A stretch of 64,000 nucleotides of DNA from Eopsaltria australis (Eukaryota > Chordata > Aves > Passeriformes > Petroicidae), in NCBI GenBank assembly GCA_034509425.1, contig JAVTVJ010000846.1:372001-436000 (forward strand), in the 5' to 3' direction. A program made the position numbers and the translations under genes. How positions within the stretch are numbered: position 1 is the stretch's first letter; each line of letters opens with the position of its first letter. Below the pieces are notes generated by a model. The model did not search any database. It was not told where the DNA came from and worked only from the letters and a program-made list of their open reading frames with translations. Below are positions 16,449 to 31,300 of the stretch, piece by piece.

Positions 16449-19400
16449 CCATTGCTTATAAAAAATGTCAGAAGTAGGAGATTATCTTCTTGTTTATATA
16501 TAGTGTTTCTGTCTTGCTTAATCACAGTACAGAAATGAAAGTAAGAATGCTGACAGTCAATGTAGTACCACGTCCCAGCATATCTGTGTCTACGTGCAGT
16601 CTGCAATATGAACATGTCTGCATTCACTGATACAGAGCCAGAGTGCCCACACACACCAGTAAATGATTTATATTATTATCATGGATGCACTCTAAAGCAC
16701 TCAAAAAGCTAATAAATACCAAAAAATGAATGTAGGAACAATCTTAATTTGGTTTCTTGGTGTGTCCTTACTGCAAAGGGAAATGTTTGGGAATTTTTCT
16801 ACACAATTTTTTTGTCACAAGTCCATCAAAGCCAAGACACTAAGGGACACATTCCAGTTTTGACATAACTTTTCTGAAGTTCAGACTGGAATCTTTATGA
16901 TTAGAAATTCAATTTATGGCTGGTTCAGACGAGTTTTGTAAACCTGGATTTTTCCAGAAGGAAGCCCTAACAAGGCAGCATCTAAGTGACTTCCTGGGCC
17001 TGGCCATTATTTTGTTTCCCCATATTTCTTGGTCTTCTGACTTCAGGCTGTAACACTATGTGAATGCTCACAGCTGTAGCTGTAGTTAGTGGAAAATGGG
17101 CTTTGAAAATACAATGCTAAATAATCATAGGAAAGGTTGCAGACATTTGAAATTGCTTACCAACATTTAATGTCTCTGCCTCACTTCTTAACCTGTGAAA
17201 TGAGTAATTAACATTTGTGTATCATTGCAGCACTGTTATGGTATGCACCACAGAAAAGCCCTTGAGGAAATTTTATGTGGTTTTTTTCAGAGTAGGCTTG
17301 AATAGTGTTAAATAAATAACACATTAGGCAACAGTGTACTGCATGAGGAAAGAATTAAATATTAAAAACCTACAGGGCAGTCCTTCCTAAGTAATTGAAA
17401 GAGGCAGAGGTCTTGTAAGAAGAAACCACTATGTGACTGTCTCACCATACATGATGACAATACATATGTACCACAGAGGTTGAATTAAGGTTGCACAGGG
17501 AGATTTAACTGCCAGGATTTCATAAATCCTGAATGCTTAACATTGTTGTCTTTTAGAAGAACAGTATTAAGGTAGGCTTTAATATAGCAGATACATAATC
17601 TATAGAGAAAATACATAGCAAATGTTTGACAGAAAGGTTTTATTGGGATGACTTTTGGTTGACCTTGTTATTTCTGAATAGTAACTGGAATTACATTTCA
17701 TTAGTGTGCTTATTGAAGTTAAGTACATTGATCTATGCAGGAGTTGGAGAAAGAATAATTTTTTGATTGATATGTTTCCCAGGTCCCAAATCAAGTTAAG
17801 ATCTTTCTTGTACACATAGTCCTTACCTAGCTACAACAACTGTCTATTACCTGCTTGCTGAAAACTTTCACCAGCTGTGCTCTGCTTTGGACCTACAGAA
17901 CTGCAGTGGAATTCAGGATAGAGGCATACAGATGAGAAAGAGGTAAGGGTAGTCTGGCAAGTGAAGATGCTTTTTAAATTCAGGAATTAGTGTCTCAGTC
18001 TCAAAACGTTTGACACCCATCTGAGCATATCACATCACCAATGACTTACAGATATATGTGTAGCACTGATGGAAACTTCTGGTTCTGCAACCAAATTGTT
18101 TGATGATGTCTTCTGAAATCTGGCATTCTCTGTTCTTCTTGTGACTAACAAATGAAAATTTCCCTTCCTGTCAGTAATGAGGAATGACAAATCAAATCCT
18201 AAATGCAACTCGATGGTGCTCTGATGGGACAGAAAGCAAAAAATACATAAATTCTCTTGTTCTTAATAGTAAGATTCACTCAGCACTATAACAAAACCCT
18301 TCCATTTTTTTTTTTTTTTTAAGTGTCCAGTCAGAGATTCATCTGAAACTCTAGCACTGGAGCTCCTGGACAGCCCATGCAGATAGTTTTCATGCTGTAT
18401 GTCCAGGTCCCTTCAAGCATTGGATCTAAAAAATGGATGCCAGGATTTTTCTCAAAGGACACAGCCTTATGACAGCCAACCCTAGACTAATATTCCTTCT
18501 TCTATTAATTTAGAAGAAACACCTTTCAGAAGATGGGGAATCAGTGTTTAAGCATTTAGAAGGAGTGAAAGCAGAAGAGAAAGAAAAATGGTGCTACAAG
18601 CAGCATTACCTCCAGTACTGCAGCAAAAGCTCTCCTGAGTAAATGGATACTTTTATAAAACTGCTATCACAGGCTATGAAATGCCCCTGTCACCTCAAAA
18701 TAAACATGTTTAAGAATGAATTGTCTTTATTCAATCGAGATCTATTCTAGGAGATGAGCAGGGATTTCTTTGTCTTATGTGAAGGCATAGATTACACATT
18801 ACCCTTTCTGGAATGTCCATGAGAAAGTTACTTAATACTCTGAGCAGTACTTACAAGAGAAAGGGAAGGGAACTGTTATCACTTGGGCTGACCCCTTGGG
18901 GGACGCTGTGATGATAACTTTCCTGTTTAAATTTGGGAAATACATAGTGTACAAATGAATGGACTTCATTGTCTTTGAAGCTTCCTATGTGACTCATAGT
19001 GAAGACTTTACATAATTGCATTAACATTATGGGGACAGGAATCAGCATGCAAACAGGCCACGGGCAAACATATAGTTACATGATTCTATCAGCTATACAA
19101 ATGAAAATTAGCTCCCTTTCCATACTACTTGCCATGCTTTCTCTAAGTGTTACATAAGTTAGTGATACTATCTAAATATGTTTTCAGAACTTAGAAAATT
19201 CTTGCCAGGAGAATAAATCAGTATAAAAGCCTTACAGGAAATTTGCTGAAAGCCAGTATTAGTAATTAATTTAACATCAAACCTGCCAGGCATGCTTGTT
19301 TTGGGGATCTTAAGCCTAAGTCGAGTACCCCAGCAAGAGCACCTTTCTGTCACTGCTCAGACAACCTGCATTGGCTCTCAGCCTTGTTTCCAAGTTTCCA

Positions 19401-22300
19401 GATTAGCATGGGGGACATTAAATAGATGGGAGTAAAAGAAATTGCAGAGCGAGTGGGATGTCCGGAGGCATTTAGAAAGAGCTTGCTAGAGGTACAGAGG
19501 TATGAATATCTATAACAGTTTGTATCATTCACATCAGAGCTACAAGGAACCTGAGCAAACTCAGGTTGTGCTGTACACTTTCAGTGCTGGCTAATCTGAC
19601 TGTTAGATGACTGCTAAGTGTTACTGATGGCTAACAAGAGCTTCCATTTGATTGGAGTTTGAAGGGGAATGCAAAGTTTTCATTACTATCAGAACATTTC
19701 TGAAGCCCGTTGCTACCTGTCACTCCAAGCATTTCTCCATCTGGAGGGTAAGGAGGGGGCAGACTGAAGGAAGTCTTGCAGAACAACCTGAGTACAAGTT
19801 TCAACACTGACCGTTGCCTCCTAGTTCTTTTATTTATTGCTGTTTTCTTTTCTTTGTTATGAAAAGAAGTCCAAGTCTTTCCCTGTGGTAAAGTACATTG
19901 TGTTTTGGGATGGGCAAGTGGAATGTATACTAAATTAACAGTTTTTCAAAATCAGTTCCTGGTGTTCTACGACTTCTCTCAAAGTGCAAGCAAAATGGCA
20001 AATAGTGAAGTATGAAGGGCATGTGCATTCTTATTTTATCTTGCAGATGATTATCAATAAATAACACAGGAATTTCAATTTCATTTCTTCATGTCAGCAG
20101 ACCAGACAGATTTTCCAAGTGCAGTCATGTTCCTTTTGTAGAATGACTTCTAACTCTGCTCAGCTTAATTGGGGTTGCCTCTGCTGCAGAAATAGCATGA
20201 CCAGAATTTGAAAGTTGGAGTGGCTAGAGCCAGCATCCCCAAGCCCATATTTAGGCATCCAAAGAAATGGTCTGATTTCCAAAACTGCTGAGCAGCCAGC
20301 AGCCCTAATTGGAGTCCATGGGAACTGTTGGATGTTCAGCACATTTTAAAAATCAGGTCACTTATGTAAGCAACTAATTGTTGCGGTAAGAGCCCAACTT
20401 CAGCACCTAGTTTTACAAGGGCTCAATGTTGCTTTGCCCAGACATCTTTCAAAATTGTGCATCTGTCTTGCACTCACTGCTGACCTGAATGGAGGCCCTG
20501 TCTGCTGTTTACTTACCAGAAAACCCCCTCCAGCAGGCTGGGGTTTGCCTCCTCTGCCTTTTTAATACGTCTCAGGGAGGAGTGCAATCTGGGGCTGCAG
20601 GTTTGCAACTGCTCTCTGTGATTTGGAGGCAGTGGCTCCTCCAGGCTGCAGTGAGTGCACTGAGAGCTGCCTGCACCTGGGCCACCTCCCTAGACCCCAC
20701 TGTCTGCCTCTGAGAGACCAGAGGCCACCAGATTCCAGTCCCACAGCCCCCCTGAACCTCTGACATGAGAGAGGGGGTGCTTTAAAGTGTTTGCCTCATC
20801 TAAGCAGTAGTCCTGGAAATTCTTGGTCTTTACCGGCTTTATTCTGTTCCCTTTGGAAAAGAAAAAAAAAACAAAAAAAAACATCCAAACAACAACCCTG
20901 TGGAAAAATCCTGCAGAAAAAGACCCTGCTCTTGACTGAAAGACCATCCCCTATGTGTCAGCAGGGATCAGCCTGCAGGCCTGCATGACATGCTGCTTGC
21001 TGAATGGTGTGAAGCAAGTATGGGACAAAGAGTGCCATGAACTATTTCAGGGCTAAAATGAACTTTGTGTAGCAAACATGGGGAGGCTTAAGTTCATTTG
21101 GTACCTAAGAGGGTAAGTTTGCAGAAGTTCTTGTAAATCCTTATTGCACAACAAGCTCAGCATGACTGTCATCCTGCAGTAATAGATATTCCTCAACATT
21201 GTGAAACATAAATAGGTGTCTTAGTCTGACTTTCCACATCAGCAAGGATCAGTGCAGAGTGTTTTCCTCTTTGTTCTTATGTTTAAAATAGTACACAACA
21301 AATGTAAGCAAGTTTCTTAACTGCTGGGTAGGGTCTGGTTTCCTAACTCCTGGTGCTGGGCCAAACTCTAATCTTGGGCACACAGCATACATAAACATGT
21401 ATCTCAGCAGACATTTCCAGATACATGGTGCTGCTTACAATTCACCCGAGATTACAATCTGACCTGTCAGTGGAGGATACAGGACAAACAAGTCATGCAA
21501 AGGAACAGAGGCAGCAGTGGTGTTCCTCAGGCTGTGAGCCCCAAGTAGTGCTAGCAATAACAGGCCCCAAGTGATGATTGGTAATTTTCAGAAATAGTGT
21601 CTTTATGAAGTTATGCTGGTATTATGAAATATTTGCATCCCTTTCATTACAGTACCCTCACAACCTTAAGAAAGTAGGGCAGGCTGACAGGCAGCATTCA
21701 AAGAAAAGACGCGTTGGGTGTAATGTCAACACCGTCACTTTAAATTACAAAATCAGCTGTCTTTGTTTAACTTAATTTAGCAGGGGCTGGGAATAGCTGA
21801 TTGATTGTCAGCCTCACAGATTCAAGTTACAGGATTATGAGGTGCTTCATATGCTGGGTCCAAGATACAGCCAGAGATGGCTACAGCTCTGGTGCAAACA
21901 CTGGCATAAGAAGTACAGGAGATCCAGTGATCTTTCTGCCAAGGGGAACATTGGATCAGCTCACTGAACCAGCACAGGGGCTAATCCACCATCTGTCTGA
22001 GCTGCTCACTGGCCAGTCTTGCAACTCCTGAGAGCAAAATGGGATATGAGCAGGAGCAAGAGAAAGATGCTGGAGAGAGGACAAGAAGTAGGGGATCATT
22101 TGAAGTAATCTCCCCATTGCATTCATCTGGCTGTGGTGTGAAACTGCAGATCAAGCAAAGCATGTGTAGATGTGAAGCCAAATATCCTCCCTGTTTCTCC
22201 TGAACAAACCCCTTCCCATTTGTGAGGCATACTCTTCTTCAGGTAGGAGCACTGTACTGTTCTAATCCAGATCCCATGTTTAGAGTAGAATATCATTTCT

Positions 22301-22332
22301 AATTGTATGAGGTTGTTATATCTCATACAATT
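22301..22332. repeat. Perfect 11-bp inverted repeat
   Basis: AATTGTATGAG at 22301-22311 is exactly complementary to CTCATACAATT at 22322-22332, with a 10-base loop. It lies in an AT-rich patch. It may be chance or the remnant of a small inverted-repeat element. Confidence 0.6.
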
Positions 22333-25300
22333 ACATATGTTATATCATAAAGACATTGTATATGTGGTACTATAACTCAGTAGACTAATATGTCAGCATG
22401 GAAGAAAAGAGGCAATAGATTATGTAGGATTTGTCTAGTCAGCCCAATATGTTGAATCACATTTGTTGATATTTTGATAAAAAGTTAAAATGTATATTAA
22501 AGTTAGTTAAAATACAAGTTGGTTCCTATGGTTTATGGGTAGCTGTTGGTATGAAACTATCCTCCTTTAACATCTTAAAATTTCAAGATATAGGAGTTAA
22601 AATCTGGTATTAGCTGCTGTTCACCTTTTTCCTTTCCCGTCCCAAAATTCAGCCTCACTCGGTTTTATTGACTGTTTTACAGTGTTGCAGTCTGTTCTTT
22701 GACGGAGAGTTGTGGATGCATTTTGTTTACAGGAATGAAGACAGAAATGTGTTTTTGTGCTTTCTGATAAATGCAGACATAAGCCTACTCCCCCTTCCTT
22801 TTCTTTTTCATGGAACACACTGTCATTTTGAGATGACGCAGAAGTGCATCATCACAGAATATCGTGACTTGTTAGGACAGGCATCGCCTCTAGCTTTGTT
22901 TAACGTCTGAGCTACAACTGAAATGAAACTTAAAAGCTGCCATACTGGTGGTAGCTAGCAAATATTACTGGTAGTCAAAGTTACAGATAGAAAGCTGGCA
23001 AGGAAAATCATTTACCTACTCGATATCAAAGAGCTGTGTCTGTGCCAGCAGCAGTGAGACAGTGCCAGAGCAAATGTGTTGCAGTAACATTACACATTGC
23101 CTTTCTGTGCAAAAATACTGGACCAAATTCAGCCTTTGATGTAAGCAAAGGCAGTTCCACGAACATTTCTGGTGCCATGCCTACCTCTTTATACTCATGT
23201 GGCCCACAATTCTATGTATAAATTACATTAAGTGATTAAGAGGAATTTGCTTAAACGGCTGCAAACAGAGGAAATACAGTTCTAGGGCCAGTGGCATAAC
23301 TTCAATTCACGTTACTGGGGCTTGGGTGTTAAGGGAGAAAATATGACAGCCTGGACTTCAAAAGAGAGAGAAAGGTCAGAGCAACACACACAATGTGGAA
23401 TGGGGGTCCTTTTCCAGCCAAAGTCTCCCCTCAGGTGCCAGGTTAGGGGGGAAGCTCCTGGTTCCTTTCAGCTGATGTTTCCTTTTGCAGTAGGACCCAG
23501 AAGGGAGATCATATGCGACTTCTCAAGACATGCTGCCAAGCCTAAGTGACCCTTTACCCCTCCTTCTCCCCTAATAGCTGTTCTCACCCTTTCTGCCTGA
23601 GTATGATGGGCTACAGGCTCTTCCCTTGTAGCTATGTGCTTCTTCATGATGCTACTGCCCTCAGTGCTGTTTATTTCCAGCCCTATTTTGTACCACAGCT
23701 TTTTTTCCTTAAAATGTGGTTTTCATAAACCAGATAAAACCATTATAATGGAAAATAATGTGGTAAGTCAGCGGGGCTGCAAACTGGTTAAACCTGAATG
23801 TAAACTGTTCTCTAACGAATATTGCTGGTATGTGGGCAATAACCCTGAATAATTTCATTAATTAGTTATATGCCAGTAACTGTTCTTATAGTGCATACGA
23901 TTTACACGGCAGGCAGTTGAACATGTAATTACATGCTAAGGATGTGTGCTATTTTACTGTCATGAACTCTGTGGATGCAAGTCAAAATACACATTATAAA
24001 AGCAGGCAATCCAATTAACATCAGAGCTAAGACTCTTTCTAGAGACTCTTAGCATTAAGACACATGGGTTTTGATCAAGGCTCTTTTTATGTCCAACATA
24101 AATACATTTTTCCTGTATTTTCCACTCTATTATAAAAGAAGACCTTTCCACATGCTAAAAATGCATATATTTGTTGTCCATACAGGAATTCACTGCAAAG
24201 ACAGCATACGAAAAAGAATTACTTTTAAGCTGTAGAAATATTTGATGCTACTGCAGCTGTTGGTATCATAAGACTAGCATGCTTGTTTATTGCAGGCTGT
24301 CACTACTTGTCACAGCTGAGGTAGTTTCAATGACCTTACTGTGAATTTCTATTAGTATAAATTGAACTTTGAATCGTAAGGGGTTTTAATGCTTGTTTTG
24401 GGGATAATTGCAGTATTCTTACAATGGTTATTTTGTCCACATTTTTAATCTATGCTCTCTGTCCTAACTCTGTTGTTAATATAGTCTTGGCCTGGGAATA
24501 CGATACAGTAGGTATAATGTAGTAAGCAGTTGACACCTTTGCATTAAGATAATGTATTGTTGTTTGATGTTGGCACTGAGAGAGCTAATGGCAGTGCTGG
24601 AGCTGGAATTGTTAATACCACACTGAGCACACCTTGGGTATGTATTTGCACAGCAAGTGCCAAAATGTGTTGATATTGGCCTTTCAAATTAATGAAGAGC
24701 CAGAAGAAGGAACACAGTGAAAATTAACACATCAAAGGAAAAAGTATTAAACAAGATGAAGAGGAGAAACATTGCCTGAGATCTAGGCTTTGTGGGATGT
24801 TTCTGGAGAGCACCAAAGAGAGCAACTGAAGTAGCAGTCTTCGCACTAGCTGAAGAAAATCTCTGCTGCATTCATCTTACTTTAGTTCATTACTCCAGAG
24901 AATGTGTTGTAAGACATTCAGCTCATGCTGCCAGTAATAATTTGTACCGGGTGTTATCGTCGCTCTGGTATCCTCTCAGACAAGCCTCCCATCTAGGTCA
25001 GAGTATGATGCCCTTGCTCACTGAGGAGTGTATCAAAGCCTGGTCTCTCATCAAACCTGCTGGAGGTTGTGGGCCCTATATGACCTTCCTATTTTACTAG
25101 TGTGTCTTAGCTCATCTGCAACAGGTGCTCAGCCACTCACTTCAGCTGACCTATACTTTCCTGCTCTTTCTCTAACTTAAGGGAGAAAGTGTAATGAAAC
25201 ACAACTCAGGAAACGGCAGCTTTTTAAAGCAGCTTCTTGTGTTCCTGGGCACCTAATGATCTTGCCAATCGGTGGATCCTGCTCCAAAACAGAAAACCAA

Positions 25301-28300
25301 CACCTGTTCATCTATTTTATAGTTAGGTTACAGAGGGGCTTAAAAAGTTATTTCTCCAGCACTCCAGGCTTCATTCTCCCCTGCTTTGTCATGCTGCCTC
25401 TCAGAGTAAGGAGCCAAGCTCTTGGTGCAGGACACATCTTTGTCCTTGAGCAGGTTAGATGATGCATAGCTTTTCTTAAGGCTCCATTTTAATGTACATG
25501 ATCTTTTTAAGTAATGAAATCTATGGATTGAAGAGAATTTTCCTGAATTCAGTTTCTTGCACTCAACCCAAACCTCAAAGCATCTCTGACTCTTTACTAC
25601 TTATAATCTACTCTGGGAGTAAGGGAAGAACTCAGAAAATCCTGAAATCCAAGTTTTGCACTCCTAGACATTGTTGTACTCAGAAGGCTGTTCTCCACCA
25701 GACAGTGGCAAGTTTTTCTCCACCCTTTCCTTTGCAGAAAGAATACAAGAGGACTGTGCAACACCTTCCTAGTTTACCATTCCAAAGCCACGTCAAAGAA
25801 AAAGGTACAAATGTCAGCATCCTGACATACTCTGATGTAAATATAGCATTAGAGAAGTGCATTGGTATGTGCAGTCTACTAACACAGAGTTGATGAGAAC
25901 AGAGTTTTTAGGAACTGGGTGGGGTAGAGCAACTGAAATAAAGTGTGCCTGCATACTGGTGGCTACCAAATCTCAGCCATCACTTTCGCAGAGGTAACTC
26001 CCAAGTATCCCTAGTAAATCTCTTGTGAAAGTTATTAGCATTCTGTTAGAAGAATAAATACCTGGGAGCATGGTTGATTATAATCTTTTGACTGAAGTTT
26101 ACCAGCCTAAATCTCAGCTGGATCTGTAGAGTTAAACCTGCTCACAAGTAATTGATGTTTTGTGCCTGCTTTAAGGGACAGGATTTGGGGGCAGAGTTTG
26201 AGAGGCAAGGACTCTCAGTGGCAGTGTGTACACACAAATTCTTTGCCACCATTTTTAGTTACTAGAAGATGCAGTATAAATCTGTCAGTCATAGGTAAGG
26301 AACTACAGAACATGAGTGGCTATGAAAACCTCCACCAGTTTTTACATGCTCAGTAGTTAAGCTGAGGGTTTTGTGCAGCAAGGCTGTTTTCCACCCCCTC
26401 AGTACTAGAGTGTAGGTTTTAAAAAAAGGAAGTTGGTTATATGCAAATTAGATGCAAATACCTAATAATCTTGTTAAATAATTGGCATAGAATATCACAC
26501 ATGGTACAGCATCAAACTTGGCAGCTACAATTGTCCCTACTGTACTGCTAGTACTTCACTGGTGCTAAACTGGTTTGTACCAGCTGAGGATCTGGCCCAC
26601 ATAGCATATGGAATTTCCTGGATAAGCTACTACTCCTTGTCATACTTAATCACTGATAAATACAGGCCAGATTTATATTGTATGTATATGCTGAATTTTT
26701 CGGATGATCTTTCTCATTTCTGCCATCAGTTCAAGCAGTCCATTAAAACACTCATTGCAAATGACTGTGTGCTGGAATCAGAGCTGATCACATGCTGGCA
26801 TTTAGTTTTCTTGATAAAGAATAGAGGAAATAACATAAACAAGTATGCTTGATTACTTTCCCACCCCCGTTCATCCATTTCTGAATCATGTTGGATTAAC
26901 AACACATTTGAGACAAAGATGCTGAATTTTATTAGCATTGCTTGCTCACTGATGTCATTATTAAATGCTACATTATTAGCTACTCGGGTATAGTATATAT
27001 TCTTCCTGTACCATTCCTCAGAAAATAAGCAAAAGCCAAATTGTTTTGTGGCATACTGAAACCAGTGCTGACTTTATGCAGCAGATGTTCATCTAGCCAC
27101 GCATGTAGATGATTTCATTGATGGGGCGAGTGTGCTCACCAATCACACACATTGCTTTTTTTTTCCTCCAGCACTGAATCATCATCTCTCCTTAACTGTT
27201 TTTTTTTTTTTTTGTATTGTGGGTTTTTTTTTTAATGGAGAAAGTAGAGCACTATGCAAACAGTCATGACCTTTCCTGTCTTTAGCCAACATTTTTTTTA
27301 ATGCCCCAATTCCAGGCTGACCTCCTTTTTCAGAGCTATCTTTGGAACTCAAATAATACTATGAAAATACATTTGTCAGCCTCACGATGAGTGCTTTAAT
27401 GGTGATGTTCTTTCACTGCTTATTTTCCCCCTGCTGTTCATATTATGGCAATTTTATTTTTATGAACACAGAAAATGGTAAAAGAAAATCCAATTTATTT
27501 CCTTAAATTTACCTCTGTTTTGAAGTAATTTCTGAGGGCTGCACTTTGTGTGTGCTTAAAACTAGAGAACTTGCAAGACTACTCGAGGCTTTTGTTTGGT
27601 CTAAAGAGGAGAGTAGGAGTTACTCGCTTAGCTGTCACTATCTTGAGCAGCTTCAACAGCTCTTTGCATCTAATCTAGCTGCAGAACTAATACTAATACC
27701 ACATGGTCCACAAAAAATCACCATCAGCAATATGGCTAAGTTTAAGACACACAGACATCTAGAAATATTGAGCAGCTTGTGGTGTAAAGGTCAAAACTAC
27801 TTGCACGCCCCTTGTTATGGAGGTGGGAGAACACACTGTGTCTGGTATGCTGTGACATTGTGCTATCGCAAAACAGAACTTTATACAAATATTTTTCAAG
27901 TTTCAAACCTAACCTCTGTCATCTCATGGTGCTTTCCCCCACTACAGTTGAAACAGCAGTGTGTAAAAATAGCAGTTTGTCATTGCAGGGGGTTCCTGAA
28001 TCACACATGCCCTTACGCCGGTGTCCTCCCACTGAAGCTGGCTCTAGGATATTGCTCACCAGCTGGGTGGTTAGGTTTGCAGAAAGCACGCTCAGCTGAA
28101 GCAGGCTGTGTGTGCTTGGAGCTCCTCTCTGCAGATATCAATTACTTTGAAAGTTTGCTGTAGGCCAAACAGAACCAGTGAAGTTTGTGTATGTATGCTT
28201 GGCCTAAGCAAAGCTTGGTTTGGGCAGGGTGTGTCACCTCTGCAGCCAGATGTAGAGATGTCTTTACACCCTCACAGCTGTTCCTTGACTCCACCTTTTT

Positions 28301-31300
28301 TCTTATTTTTCTCTCCATCATGCTACTGCTTTTCAGTTTTTTCAACTATTTAATAGTACCCTTTATTTAAACTTCTATCAAACACACAATTTTTTCAATG
28401 AAAAATAAAGTTTTTAATGCAAAACCAGTGCAATAATCCTTATTCTTCAAACAGTTTGCTAAAGGTCAGGAGGAAAGAAAACTGGAAGAGCAAAGAAGCT
28501 GAACAAGCTGATGAAGAAGCGAAGTGGAGAGAGTGGTGTAAGTGACCCTTCCGGACTCAGTAACTCCAGCCCAGTGGTGAGGACCACCTGCTGACTTTTC
28601 CTAGCTGGGCATCTCCTTGCAGTGCTTAATACTGCCTGGGATGTGCCTTATTAAAATACAGAGCCGTGCTGAGGCTGCTGCTTGGCAACATCCCATCTTG
28701 CTGTGTGCCTGATGCGCCACATCCTACCCAGAGTGTGGCACTGGGCAGGAAGCCATTTGACTCCAGCCCTGCACACCACTCAGGCTCTGCATGCACCTCG
28801 GGCTTCAGAAAATAAAAGTCTTCTGGCTGTCTCTCCTTGCACATGCCAGCAGGGGCATCCTCATAAAATTGAGCCCAGAGAAATGCTGAGCTTTGTCAGT
28901 GCAGTAGCAACTCTGATACTGCTCAGTAACAGCAGCAAAATGCTTTGAAAGTGAATCCTGTATGATTTTAAGAAACATGTCAGTCCTTGACAAAGATAAA
29001 CCATTTTCTTGGAGATTTTTTGCCAGTAATGTTCATTTGTGTTACTGCAGCTTCAGCAACAAACACAGACGGTTGGTAATGACCTGATTTGTTTAAGCAT
29101 CTTGCAAAAGGAAATAGAAACCGTTGGCATCTGTGCATGGGTGATGATCAGATACTTAAACAGAGCCTGGAAATGAAAGTGCACACCTGATACTACTCTA
29201 GAGAGCAGTAATAAAATAAAATTTTTGAAAGGGTCTTAAACCCACGTTATTCAAAACTATACTTGTACTGTATATAGTGACAGGTTATAGAAATATGTCA
29301 GACAAAGAAGCTGCCAGGGAACGCATGTTACTGGCCCTAGGTACCATGGAGGTTTTTCTAGTTGTAAGTCAGAGGCTAATCTGCTTCAATCCTCAAGTCA
29401 AGGACTGGCTCGAAACTTCCAGACATTGCAAAGTTTGATGTGAACCTGACAGGAAGTTGGATACTAGTAACACTCTTCAATTTGGAGCAGCATACAGATA
29501 TTTATATGATGACTGGACAAGCTTCATGTTTCTTGGCAGTCCCTTTCCCCAAAAACCCTGCTGGTGAGCCATGACAATAACCATAGGCAGATCACCTGCA
29601 GACACATCCAAAAGATAAATAGATACTGAATTTGGGGAAAGGAATCTCAGATAGAAAAAGCAAGAAGCAAGAAAACTTGTTTCCTAAAAAAGTACTAACA
29701 CCAAATTGGCTCTGTTCCAAAGTCCAGCTTCAGTAAAAACACCAACAACTTACTAGCAGTGAGGTAGCACTAATCATGAACTATTTTATGGCTGTGCAAC
29801 CCACAGAGCATCTGCTCCAGTGAGCCAGTAATAAAAGCCCTGGTGCTTCACAAGGGGAAACCTGAGCCCACTCTGCTCTGCTGTGAAACACCTACCTGCT
29901 CAGCTTATTGCCAGCAGTGAACGCACATCATTTTCAGCTGGAAGAGACCTGAGCCCCTGTGCAGAGTATGGCCATTTCAAGCAGTAACATGGACCACTGC
30001 TGCTTGCTTTTAGCCAAGTTTGGGAGAGTAGAAAACATTCTGTGCTGGTGCAGTGGCCACTGCATAAATCCCCGTCAGCAGTTAAAGCATGAAAATTGGC
30101 TGTATTATATGGACATAATGTGTCTGCAGGTAGGCATGTAGAGTGCAGTTAAAACCCCATCCAATTTACATAAAGTTAGCTTTTATGGGCTTCATTTGAC
30201 CACGATCTACAGAGAAGTGTGCAAATCTCAAAAAACCTCATTCTTACTCTTTAGCTGTTAGGTGTCCTTGGAGTTAAGCCTTGGCATGTGCTGTGATATA
30301 GAGGAGCCTGCCCTTGTTTCTTCCATTGAGAAGGTGAGGTTGTTGCTCTGCAGAGGCCAAGAATCAAATTAAAACTACTGACAAGCATCAGAGGTGTTCT
30401 TCTGCACTCAGAAAGGGTTATAGTGAACCAAAGAGTAGCAGAGCATGTTCCTGGATAACAAATGACGAATCAATCACTGGGGTACCTGGGCATACCCTTG
30501 TCAAAAGTATTTCCACCTTCTGCAAAAGGGAAGTTTTCTCTAATGTGTACTTCTGAACCATCAGGTTCTGCAAAGAAACACAAAAGACCCTCTTTTTCTC
30601 TTGCTGCTGCATCCTATGTAGAATAAGGTTCAGAAAAAAGACTTCATAGGAACAGTCAGTTAAATATTGGCTTGGTTGGTAGAGTCAGTGAGAGCGGAAG
30701 TCTCAACACTGGTAGCTCGTCTTGTTTGTTGCAGAAAACTGTTGTGTGAGAAACGTTTGGGGCTTATTTATGAAAATAGATTTATTTCTGTTTATTGCAA
30801 ATAGAGAGAGAAGGATGGAGTTTGAACAGAATGGCAGCAGAAATGGTTCTACGCTTCTGTTAATCTTCAATTTGAAATAAAATAATAATATAAAAAATGG
30901 TATTTCTACATCCAGTGATATGGTTTATTACTAAAGCGTTTGGGTTTTTTTATTTTTTTCAGAATGACTATGGCTAATGCTTTTCAAATGACAGAAGGAT
31001 ATTTAGGCAGAATTTATGACTGGAATAAACTGGGTCAATTTAAGTCATGAAACACATCTGTGAAGAGAGAACACGTAAAGAATATCTCATTTCCATACTA
31101 AGAAAATGCAACTGAAAACTAGACTATTATGTCACATCATCTGAGGTTAGGTGTTACAATAAAAACCTGCAGACCACACTTGGCCAATGTTTGGTGGCAT
31201 ATGGTTCTCCTGTACCATGTCTTTGATATTTTTATGCCAGGATTTTCCTGCACTCTGAAGACTGGACTGGTTCTCACAGTTAAATCCTCTGTCTTCTGTA

